A DNA stretch of 18,476 nucleotides from an uncultured bacterium (lineage in GTDB: Bacteria; Actinomycetota; Coriobacteriia; Coriobacteriales; Coriobacteriaceae), in the NCBI GenBank assembly GCA_958349055.1, contig CATWBO010000040.1, positions 1 through 18,476 of the forward strand, in the 5' to 3' direction. Below, in pieces: positions 1 through 6,062 of this stretch. Each line of letters begins with the position of its first letter. The first letter of the stretch is position 1. The translations under genes and the position numbers were made by a program. Below the pieces are notes generated by a model. It did no database searches. It was not told the DNA's origin and saw only the letters and a list, made by a program, of their open reading frames with translations.

Positions 1-225
1 CTGAATGTGTCCATCCTCGCAGTATCCGGTTCTCAAGGTGCACGCCTGGCGGCTGGTCCGGTCCGACCGGGCCGCGCGGCAAGGAGATATATTGCCAGAC
101 CGGAGGGGCGCCGGGGGCGGGAATCTGGGCGTACACATTTCCTACACAATTTGGGATCCGACTAACGTTTGCCAGCCGTTAACTACCGCTCGCCGAGCAT
201 CTCTTTATATAAGGCAGTCTCATGG
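1..225. other. Non-coding stretch downstream of the phosphohexomutase
   Basis: I see no supportable gene here. An open plus-strand frame of 74 codons runs through it, but its translation resembles no family. A TTG at 93 does have an AAGGAGA-like ribosome site in front, so a tiny peptide cannot be fully excluded. A GC-rich dyad (CCGGTC, one base, GACCGG, 58-70) could fold, but it has no T-run on either side and is not a typical terminator. Two TATATA-type words lie at 87-92 and 206-211. The mutase transcript must end in or beyond this stretch; no clear terminator for it is visible. Confidence 0.4.
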
Positions 226-1626
226 TTAAAGCGGATACGTTCCCCTAGCTAAAGCACAGCCAGCATCGAGCAACTCATCACGTTCTTCCACCGAGAACCC
301 CTCGGCGTAGACGCGCACCACTGGTTCGGTCCCGCTAGGACGGACCAGCAGCCACGTGTCATCCTCGAATGCTAAACGCAAGCCATCCATATGACTAACG
401 TTTTGCGGCACCTTGCCACAAATCGACTTGGGGTTTACGCCCGGCAGCAGGGTTCGTAACGTTTCGGCATCTTCGGCCTCAAGGCGCAAATCGCGTCGAC
501 CGTAACTCGTCTTACCAAAACTGTCCTCGAGTTGGTCGACCAGAACGCCCAAAGGCGCGTCCGTCTTTGCCATAAGCTCACACAGAATCAGACAGGCGAG
601 GATTCCATCGCGCTCGGGCATATGCGCGGCGATGCCGATACCACCGGCTTCTTCGCCGCCTATGAGGACGCCACCCTTCTTCATCTCTGCCGCTATATAT
701 TTGAAACCGACTGGTTTGACGGTCACGCGGCAGCCAAGCGCCTCGGCAATGCGACGCACGAGCGTCGAGCACGAAAGATTGACGACGACGCGCCCCTCCA
801 AATTACGAAATTGAACCAAGTCGCCCAAAACGAGCGCCATGATCTGATGCGGATGTATATATCTGCCGCGCTCGTCAACCGCGCCGATACGGTCGGCGTC
901 GCCGTCGGTCACCAGGCCAGCGCAAGCTCCGTCCTCGATAACCGTATGCTCGCAAGCGTCCACCCACGGCTCAACGGGGTCGGGGCAGATATCTTCTTGG
1001 TCAGGCGCCTGCCCGGCGTGAATCTCGTGCACCTCAACGCCAAGCTCGCGCAGCAAGTCGGCTAGATAGCCCTGGGCTGCGCCGCCCATGGGGTCAACAA
1101 CCACGCGCAGGTGCGCGGCGCGGATGGCTTCGGCATCGACAAACGATGCCACCGCCTGCATATAGTCAGGAATGATATCCGCGGTGCGATATTGCCCCTC
1201 GATCCCCATTGGCTCGGGAGCCATGGTCTCTTCGAGCTCTTCGATGACATCCTGGTTGGCGGTTGAGCCGTCACCCATGCGAATCTTGAGACACAGATAA
1301 CCCTGTGGATGATGGGACCCCGTCACCATGAGCGCGCCGCACGCCTCACCGTCATAAGCCGCCGCCCACGTAAGGGCAGGGGTCGGAACAGGTCGCGAAG
1401 CGAGCACGGCGTCTAGCCCGTGCGCTGCTAGCACACCCGCCGCAAGCTCAGCGAACTCGCCCGCCAGAGGCCGAGTGTCGAACCCTATATATACCGTTTT
1501 GCCCGGATTGGTCTTTTGCCACAACTCGCCGACGGCATCGGCGATACGGGCAACGTTGTCGGCGGTAAAGTCCTCATCGACGCGAGCGCGCCAACCGTCA
1601 GTTCCAAAATGAATTATCGCGCACAC
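226..1626 (-). CDS. Alpha-D-phosphohexomutase (phosphoglucomutase/phosphomannomutase family)
   Basis: Interconverts hexose 1- and 6-phosphates in the cytoplasm, feeding glycolysis or sugar-nucleotide synthesis. All four family signatures are visible, numbered from the start chosen here (466 aa): N-terminal HFGTDGWR, the phosphoserine loop VTGSHHP with Ser near 104, the metal loop DGDADR (241-246), the sugar-specificity loop GGEEAGG (about 323-329), and the C-terminal phosphate-binding RPSGTEP (429-435). The length is normal for the family. The open frame extends five codons further to a GTG at 1641, but the GTG at 1626 has GAGGTG seven bases upstream, so I prefer it. The serine loop has His where Asn is usual (SHNP). 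Whether glucose or mannose is the main substrate cannot be told from sequence. It is transcribed alone: the upstream gene ends in a terminator. Confidence 0.9.
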   Translation of the reverse strand: MCAIIHFGTDGWRARVDEDFTADNVARIADAVGELWQKTNPGKTVYIGFDTRPLAGEFAELAAGVLAAHGLDAVLASRPVPTPALTWAAAYDGEACGALMVTGSHHPQGYLCLKIRMGDGSTANQDVIEELEETMAPEPMGIEGQYRTADIIPDYMQAVASFVDAEAIRAAHLRVVVDPMGGAAQGYLADLLRELGVEVHEIHAGQAPDQEDICPDPVEPWVDACEHTVIEDGACAGLVTDGDADRIGAVDERGRYIHPHQIMALVLGDLVQFRNLEGRVVVNLSCSTLVRRIAEALGCRVTVKPVGFKYIAAEMKKGGVLIGGEEAGGIGIAAHMPERDGILACLILCELMAKTDAPLGVLVDQLEDSFGKTSYGRRDLRLEAEDAETLRTLLPGVNPKSICGKVPQNVSHMDGLRLAFEDDTWLLVRPSGTEPVVRVYAEGFSVEERDELLDAGCALARGTYPL

Positions 1627-1650
1627 GCGCAGACACCTCACAGTGTTTAG

Positions 1651-1679
1651 ATCATGGTACGCATGAGGTATACCCGCAA
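1651..1679 (-). promoter_or_regulatory. Possible promoter of the phosphohexomutase gene
   Basis: On the minus strand TTGCGG (1679-1674) and CATGAT (1656-1651) are separated by 17 bases and lie about 25 bases upstream of the preferred GTG start. The match to the housekeeping consensus is modest (3/6 and 4/6). The spacer overlaps an imperfect dyad, GGTACGCA-tga-GGTATACC (1656-1674), resembling the perfect one found upstream of pepT. Confidence 0.3.
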
Positions 1680-1748
1680 CGCGTGTTCAGCAACCTGCCG
1701 GCACCGGCATTCACCATTTGGGCAAATGCTGCCGATGACGCACAGGCA

Positions 1749-1778
1749 ATAAAAAACCGCCCCGTATGGAGCGGTTTT
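1749..1778 (-). terminator. Intrinsic terminator of the repressor/homocysteine methyltransferase unit
   Basis: On the minus strand an eleven-pair stem (AAAACCGCTCC with GGGGCGGTTTT, one G-U pair) closes a four-base loop, and the T-run continues to TTTTTTATT. It starts five bases after the stop of the homocysteine methyltransferase gene and isolates that unit from the mutase gene. Confidence 0.88.
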
Positions 1779-1783
1779 GAGCC

Positions 1784-2677
1784 TTATATATCCAGTGCCT
1801 CGGCCATCGCCGCCGTAGTGATCGCCGTGGTTCCGCAGCAACTACCAACCATTGCGGCACCGGCTTGCCTCCATTCGACGCATGCGCGCGCGAAGGCTTC
1901 GGGGTTCTCGTGCCATACGGGACCATCCGGAGTCTGGACCGGATTGCCCACGTTGGGACGCACCGTGACGGGCGTAGTCGCCGATGCAACCATCCTGGGC
2001 ACCGCGGCGCTCGCGGCCGCAAGCGAACAGCAGTTGACACCAACCGAGTTTGCGCCGTGTTTTTCGGCGTACAAAACGGCTGCCTCGATGTTGAGGCCAT
2101 CGCCTAACAGGTCGCCTTTATCGTCAACGACAAAACTCACCAGAACAGGCATACCGTCGGCGGCATCTCGAGCGCCAGCAAGTATGGGCTGCAAATTACG
2201 GATAGACGTCACTGTCTCGATCAGCAGACCGTCAACACCGGCATTGAGCAAGGCATGCGCCTGCTCGCGTGCAATGCCTCGGATTTCACGATACTCGGCA
2301 GAGTCCTCGGCAAACCACTCAATACCGATCGGACCCATCGAGCCCAGCAGCAGCTGAGGGTGCGCCTGGCGGGCATCGTCGACGGCCCCGCGATTGACCT
2401 CCGCCACGGACGGCGCAATCTGGTCATGCTTGAGGGCATAGCTCGATGCCTGAAAGGTGTTGGTAATGAGTACCTGCGCGCCGGCGGCGACATACAAGCG
2501 ATGGATACGAGAAACGGTCTGCGGCTCTGCCAGATTCCAAAACGCCGGCGGAATATCGGCAGCATCGTACTCACTCAACAGAACACTGCCCATGGGGCCC
2601 TGCGCCAACAAGGTCTCGCTCGACAAGCGGCGCGTAAGCTCCTCGGCACCAAAGCGGTTGTAATAACTCGTATCCAT
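1784..2677 (-). CDS. Homocysteine S-methyltransferase (Hcy-binding domain protein)
   Basis: Transfers a methyl group to homocysteine to make methionine in the cytoplasm. The 297-aa protein is a single homocysteine-binding barrel. The three zinc-ligand cysteines are present: GVNC near residue 216 and the GSCCGT pair at 280-281. The N-terminal GPMGSVL and ITNTFQ (71-76) are also typical. It is the size of MmuM-type enzymes or of the isolated first module of MetH and carries no folate or cobalamin domain, so the methyl donor (S-methylmethionine, SAM, or a partner corrinoid module) is unknown. The ATG at 2677 lies ten bases after the stop of the upstream metal-dependent repressor gene. The two are one transcription unit ending in the terminator at 1749-1778. 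An AT-run overlaps the start codon. Confidence 0.9.
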   Translation of the reverse strand: MDTSYYNRFGAEELTRRLSSETLLAQGPMGSVLLSEYDAADIPPAFWNLAEPQTVSRIHRLYVAAGAQVLITNTFQASSYALKHDQIAPSVAEVNRGAVDDARQAHPQLLLGSMGPIGIEWFAEDSAEYREIRGIAREQAHALLNAGVDGLLIETVTSIRNLQPILAGARDAADGMPVLVSFVVDDKGDLLGDGLNIEAAVLYAEKHGANSVGVNCCSLAAASAAVPRMVASATTPVTVRPNVGNPVQTPDGPVWHENPEAFARACVEWRQAGAAMVGSCCGTTAITTAAMAEALDI

Positions 2678-2687
2678 ATATATCCCG

Positions 2688-3110
2688 CTATTCCTCGACG
2701 CTGATTCCCTGCTTTTCGAGATAGGCGAGCCAGCGGTTCATCGTGTCCTCGGATAGCGCATGCTCCATCATGCAGGCCTCGGAATCGGCTCGCTCAAATT
2801 CGACACCGAGCTCCTGAACCAAAAACGTGCGGACGAGGCGATGACGGTACCAGATAGCCGTGCCAACCTCGCGGCCGCGATCGGTCAGGACTACCTTGCC
2901 GTAGTGCGATTGCTCGACAAGCTCGGATGCCTTGAGCGCCGAAACCGCTTTATTGACCGATGCCTTGGAGACGCCAAGGCGCTGCGCGATGTCGACCGAT
3001 CGCACGCCGTTGGTTTCCCCCTCTTCGCTTTCAATGCGAACCATGCACTCCAAGTAGTCTTCGTTCGCCACCGTCAGATGTAGTTCGCGCGAGCTATTTG
3101 TCGTATCCAT
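2688..3110 (-). CDS. DtxR/MntR-family metal-dependent transcriptional repressor
   Basis: A metal-sensing DNA-binding repressor of about 140 aa, the size of MntR and without the SH3-like domain of DtxR. An N-terminal winged helix (IAQRLGVSKASVNKAVSAL, about 41-59) is followed by the dimerisation/metal domain. Metal ligands by alignment to the family: Asp18 and Glu21 (EDYLE), His90 (YRHRL), and Cys113, Glu116, His117 (EACMMEH). Asp at the first position is MntR-like, while Cys in C-x-x-E-H is DtxR-like. The DtxR ancillary-site residues E83 and H98 correspond here to Arg and Asp. The frame opens seven codons earlier at 3131 but without a ribosome site; the ATG at 3110 has AGAAGG and GGAAG upstream. 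It precedes the homocysteine methyltransferase gene and is divergent from pepT. Which metal it senses is not certain. Confidence 0.88.
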   Translation of the reverse strand: MDTTNSSRELHLTVANEDYLECMVRIESEEGETNGVRSVDIAQRLGVSKASVNKAVSALKASELVEQSHYGKVVLTDRGREVGTAIWYRHRLVRTFLVQELGVEFERADSEACMMEHALSEDTMNRWLAYLEKQGISVEE

Positions 3111-3141
3111 GATCTTCCGTCCCTTCTGCATTCAATGGCTG

Positions 3142-3170
3142 ATTCTACCCCATCCAAGCGTCGTGGTATG
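3142..3170 (-). promoter_or_regulatory. Likely promoter of the metal-repressor gene
   Basis: On the minus strand the -10 TAGAAT (3147-3142) lies 17 bases from CATACC (3170-3165), a poor -35 inside the left half of the dyad at 3165-3182. This predicts an RNA start near 3136 and a leader of about 25 bases before the ATG at 3110. The -10 is good and the -35 weak; the position inside a dyad suggests repression, probably by the gene's own product. Confidence 0.5.
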
Positions 3171-3192
3171 CCGTGGCATACCGTGCTAGAGT
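3164..3192 (+). promoter_or_regulatory. Likely pepT promoter with extended -10
   Basis: TGCTAGAGT (3184-3192) is an extended -10 element. The -35 position 17 bases upstream (TGGTAT, 3164-3169) is weak, as is common with extended -10 promoters. The dyad at 3165-3182 fills the spacer. The predicted start near 3199 leaves a leader of about 32 bases to the ATG at 3231. Confidence 0.45.
3165..3182. promoter_or_regulatory. Perfect 18-bp dyad, candidate operator shared by repressor gene and pepT
   Basis: GGTATGCC and GGCATACC form a perfect inverted repeat with a two-base centre. It sits midway between the divergent repressor gene and pepT and overlaps the -35 region of one candidate promoter and the -35/spacer of the other. 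DtxR-family repressors bind dyads of about this size and often control their own gene, so the neighbouring repressor is the natural candidate. That pairing is inference; the half-site matches no family consensus I can recall closely. Confidence 0.55.
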
Positions 3193-3230
3193 TCTTGTTG
3201 CACACGACGACCAAGATTGGAGCGGTCTTT

Positions 3231-4478
3231 ATGGAAAACACCACCACGAGCCCCGATGTCCTCGAACGCTTTTTGCGCTACGTCCAGATCAACACGCAGT
3301 CCGAGGATGCAAACTGCGACCAGGTACCTTCGAGCGCCGTTCAGTTTGACCTTGCCAACGTGCTGGCTGAAGAGCTGCGCGAGCTTGGTGCGGAAGATGC
3401 CCACGTGACCGAGCATGCCTATGTCTGCGCACATATCCCCGCAAGTGCGGGCGCTGAGAACAAGCCCGCCCTGGGCCTGATCGCCCATCTCGACACCACC
3501 GAAGTTGCACCGGGCGCCGGCGTGAAGCCGCACATCGTACACTACGAAGGCGGCGACCTGGTCTGCGGTACGGTTGACGGTAAGCCCGTTGCCATGAGCA
3601 CCGCCAAGCTTCCCGCCCTGAACGACCTCGTGGGTGAGGACCTGGTTTGCAGCGACGGCACCACACTGCTGGGCGCCGACGACAAGGCAGGTGTCGCCGA
3701 AATCATGGCGCTCGTCGCACGCATCGCTCAGGATCCCTCGCTGCCCCACCCCGCGCTCGGCATTTGCTTCTGTCCCGACGAGGAGATCGGCCACGGCGCC
3801 GAGCTGCTGGATATTGAGGCCTTTGGCTGCAAGTACGCCTACACGGTCGACGGCGGCCCCGTCGGCGAGCTGGAGTGGGAGTGCTTCAACGCCGCCGAGG
3901 CGACCGTTCGCTTTGAGGGCCAGTCCATTCACCCCGGCGACGCCAAGGGCCGCATGGTCAACGCAGGCAATCTGTTCTGCGACTTTAACGCACTGCTCCC
4001 CTATGCGCAGCGCCCGGAATACACGGAGGGCTACGAGGGCTTCTATCATCTTGAGGGCGTGTCTGCGACCGTCGATCACGCCACGGCGCGCTATATCGTT
4101 CGCGACCACGATGCCGCCAAGTTCCAGCAGAAGCTCGAGCTGATTGATTCCGCCGCAGCACTGCTCAACCAGCGTCTGGGTGAGGAGCGCGTGACGGTCG
4201 AGATTAAGCAGCAGTATCGAAATATGGCCGAGATCGTTCGTGACTATCCCGAGCTTATTGATGTTGCCAAGGAAGCCTACCTTGCCTGCGGCGTTGAGCC
4301 CCAAGTGCTGCCGATTCGTGGCGGCACCGACGGCGCTCAGCTGTCGTTCCGCAGTCTGCCCTGCCCCAACCTTTCCACCGGCGGCTATTGCTACCACGGC
4401 GTCAACGAATTCGTCCCGGTCAGTTCGCTCGTCAAGATGACCGACGTCCTCCAGGAGCTCGTTGCACGTTTCGCATAA
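3231..4478 (+). CDS. pepT: Peptidase T (tripeptide aminopeptidase, M20 family)
   Basis: Cytoplasmic metalloaminopeptidase that releases the N-terminal residue of tripeptides. The 415-aa length matches PepT. Two-metal-site residues of the M20 family are all visible: His86 and Asp88 in AHLDTT, the bridging Asp150 in GADDKAG, catalytic and ligand Glu184-Glu185 in PDEEIGHG, Asp207 in TVDGG, and His389 in YCYHGVNEFV. The lid-domain signature HPGDAKGRMVNA (234-245) and IRGGTDGA (362-369) also fit PepT. The frame opens earlier at 3135, but the ATG at 3231 has GGAG eight bases upstream and starts where PepT proteins usually do. It stands alone, divergent from the metal-repressor gene, and ends in a strong terminator. 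A shared operator would make peptide use respond to metal supply, but that is inference. Confidence 0.95.
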   Translation: MENTTTSPDVLERFLRYVQINTQSEDANCDQVPSSAVQFDLANVLAEELRELGAEDAHVTEHAYVCAHIPASAGAENKPALGLIAHLDTTEVAPGAGVKPHIVHYEGGDLVCGTVDGKPVAMSTAKLPALNDLVGEDLVCSDGTTLLGADDKAGVAEIMALVARIAQDPSLPHPALGICFCPDEEIGHGAELLDIEAFGCKYAYTVDGGPVGELEWECFNAAEATVRFEGQSIHPGDAKGRMVNAGNLFCDFNALLPYAQRPEYTEGYEGFYHLEGVSATVDHATARYIVRDHDAAKFQQKLELIDSAAALLNQRLGEERVTVEIKQQYRNMAEIVRDYPELIDVAKEAYLACGVEPQVLPIRGGTDGAQLSFRSLPCPNLSTGGYCYHGVNEFVPVSSLVKMTDVLQELVARFA

Positions 4479-4504
4479 GTTTAGCTGCATAAACCAAAAA
4501 GACG

Positions 4505-4541
4505 AATCGCCCCGTCCTCACCAGAGAACGGGGCGATTTTT
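4505..4541 (+). terminator. Intrinsic terminator of pepT
   Basis: An eleven-pair stem, AATCGCCCCGT with ACGGGGCGATT (4505-4515 and 4528-4538), has a 12-base loop and runs into five T (4537-4541). It begins 26 bases after the pepT stop. Confidence 0.92.
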
Positions 4542-4572
4542 GGCAGGTTTGAATCACGGCAACGCCGATGTT

Positions 4573-4822
4573 CCGGCAACGACAGCGAGCGGGTCGCATT
4601 TGAGACAAGGTGACGTGAAACGAAAGGGCGCTGACCTTCTGGTCGCGCCCTTAAAGTTGAACGTCAGATTGTCCAAATGCGGCCCGCGCAGCGTCAACCG
4701 GTCCGCCGTTCGGCAGAACGGCGGAACTATTTTGATCATGCCGCCGAAGTTGAAAGGCAGATTGCCGCTCTGGCGGGTTTTGCAGCGTCAAGTGGTTACG
4801 CGGTTTGGTAAAACCGCGTAAC
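4573..4822. repeat. Three diverged copies of a repeat with attached hairpins
   Basis: Two plus-orientation copies begin with AAGTTGAA (4654-4661 and 4747-4754), then share CAGATTG, 16 or 17 variable bases and GCAGCGTCAA (4688-4697 and 4782-4791). Each then ends in a different perfect hairpin: TCCGCCGTTC/GAACGGCGGA (4702-4725) and GTTACGCGGTTT/AAACCGCGTAAC (4795-4822). A third copy lies inverted at about 4573-4621; its reverse complement matches the first copy in ACGTCA, TTGTC, CAAATGCG and CCCGC. Between the inverted and first copies is another hairpin, AAGGGCGC-T-GACC/GGTC-GCGCCCTT (4624-4652). No convincing protein is encoded. This fills most of the gap between pepT and the next gene. Confidence 0.75.
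4795..4822 (-). terminator. Hairpin right after the LCP gene, possible terminator without T-run
   Basis: A perfect 12-pair stem with a four-base loop begins one base after the LCP stop codon. On the minus strand it is followed by CCACTTGACG, not by T residues, so it is not a textbook intrinsic terminator. It may protect the 3' end of the murA-LCP transcript, or be the terminal hairpin of the repeat described for 4573-4822. Confidence 0.4.
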
Positions 4823-4823
4823 T

Positions 4824-6050
4824 CTAATAGTTGGCCTCGTATCCGTTACCTTCTCCAGAAGGTTCTTCGTAGTAGTCCGAATCGCTTGAGTCGCTCGAAT
4901 CGTCCGAGCTACCCGACGAGGTTGCGGTACCGTTGGCGTAGTCATCGGAGGTGTTATTGCTCAGGTCGCCGATCGTGGAACTGGAACCGTCGGAAAGGCC
5001 CATGGTGTTGGGGCCCTTGGGGTCCTTGCCGGCGTCAACGCGCTCCATCATTTCCTTGAGCTCGTCCTCGTAGACAAAGACATAGCTCACGCCATCGATC
5101 ATAGTGTCATCACCGGCGTACGAGGGCAGGTTGGCCGAGTAGATGCCGTCGACATCCATGCCGCGCATGGCGTTGACCGTAGACACGATATCCTGAACGC
5201 TCATATCGGTTACGAGCATATCGGACAGCGAATTGACCAGGCCAAAGATCTTCGTGGCATCGAAGTTATTGAGGATCTGGTTGGCAAGGGCGCCAAGCAC
5301 CTGACGCTGGTGGCGCATGCGCGTGTAATCGCCGTCGGCATAGGTGTAGCGGCAACGGGCATAGGTAAGGGCGGTGGCGCCATCCATATGCTGCTGACCA
5401 GCGGTAATCTTAATATCAAGGTGCTCAGGGTCGTCGACATCGTCGGTTGCGTTAATGTCGATACCGCCAACCGAATCAATCAGCGCCTGCATTCCGTCGA
5501 AGCTGACCTCGGCATAATGGGAAATCTGAACGCCGCACAGTTCGTTGACCGCCTCGACCATGGCCTCGGCGCCGCCAACGGTATGGCAGGCGTTGATCTT
5601 CATGGTCTCGCCCTTGTACACGACCTTGGTGTCGCGCGGAACGGAAATAAGCGTCGCCTGCTTCTGCGTGGGATCGATGCGTGCCAGGATAATCGAGTCG
5701 GCACGGTACGTATCCTCGCCCGGACGGCCGTCAGTGCCAAGAAGCAGCACGTAGAACGGATCCTTCGCCTCGTCGGTATCCACCAGAATCTGGCGCAGGT
5801 TGTCGGTAATGACATTAGAATCGCCGAGCTTGCCCATAATGGTGGCAAACCACAGGCCGGCAGCGGTCGTGGCGCTCAGCAGCACACCGAGCACGGCGAT
5901 AAGCGCCACGCGACGAACGTTGTGGCTGCGACGACGCTGGCGAGCGCGCTCGGAATAGCGAGCCACGTTATCGCGACTGTAGATCTTGGCCTGCGCACCA
6001 GTTGAGGGTCTTCGGGTGGTGGTATCCGCGAGGGGCTTCTTGTTAAACAT
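4824..6050 (-). CDS. LytR-CpsA-Psr (LCP) family cell-wall polymer ligase
   Basis: Membrane-anchored enzyme family that transfers lipid-linked glycopolymers to peptidoglycan. The 408-aa protein has a short basic cytoplasmic N-terminus, one membrane segment (about 47-70), and an extracellular LCP domain. Family signatures are LLLGTDGRPGEDTYRADSI (102-120), ISVPRDTKV (135-143), and an Arg-rich RCRYTYADGDYTRMRHQRQ (232-250) that normally contacts the pyrophosphate-lipid substrate. From about residue 350 the tail is Ser/Asp/Glu-rich, low complexity and probably unfolded outside the cell. The frame opens two codons earlier at a TTG, but the ATG at 6050 has an ACAGG ribosome site in front. It starts 12 bases after murA and is co-transcribed with it, a sensible pairing in wall synthesis. 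Confidence 0.9.
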   Translation of the reverse strand: MFNKKPLADTTTRRPSTGAQAKIYSRDNVARYSERARQRRRSHNVRRVALIAVLGVLLSATTAAGLWFATIMGKLGDSNVITDNLRQILVDTDEAKDPFYVLLLGTDGRPGEDTYRADSIILARIDPTQKQATLISVPRDTKVVYKGETMKINACHTVGGAEAMVEAVNELCGVQISHYAEVSFDGMQALIDSVGGIDINATDDVDDPEHLDIKITAGQQHMDGATALTYARCRYTYADGDYTRMRHQRQVLGALANQILNNFDATKIFGLVNSLSDMLVTDMSVQDIVSTVNAMRGMDVDGIYSANLPSYAGDDTMIDGVSYVFVYEDELKEMMERVDAGKDPKGPNTMGLSDGSSSTIGDLSNNTSDDYANGTATSSGSSDDSSDSSDSDYYEEPSGEGNGYEANY

Positions 6051-6062
6051 AGGCAACCTGTA

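Noticed and set aside
58..70. CCGGTC-C-GACCGG dyad as a terminator for the mutase gene
   Set aside because: One-base centre and no T-run on the minus strand.
81..93. AAGGAGATATA followed by TTG, like a strong ribosome site with start
   Set aside because: The 45-codon product has no recognisable features, and the AT part belongs to the TATATA cluster. Kept only as a remote possibility.
3186..4490. 434-codon minus-strand frame opposite pepT
   Set aside because: pepT has all active-site residues, a ribosome site and a terminator; the opposite frame has none of these.
4462..4821. 119-codon plus-strand frame spanning the pepT terminator and the repeat tract
   Set aside because: It runs through the terminator hairpin, and the two direct repeat copies differ by one base in length, so they do not keep a common frame to the end. 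Best read as non-coding.
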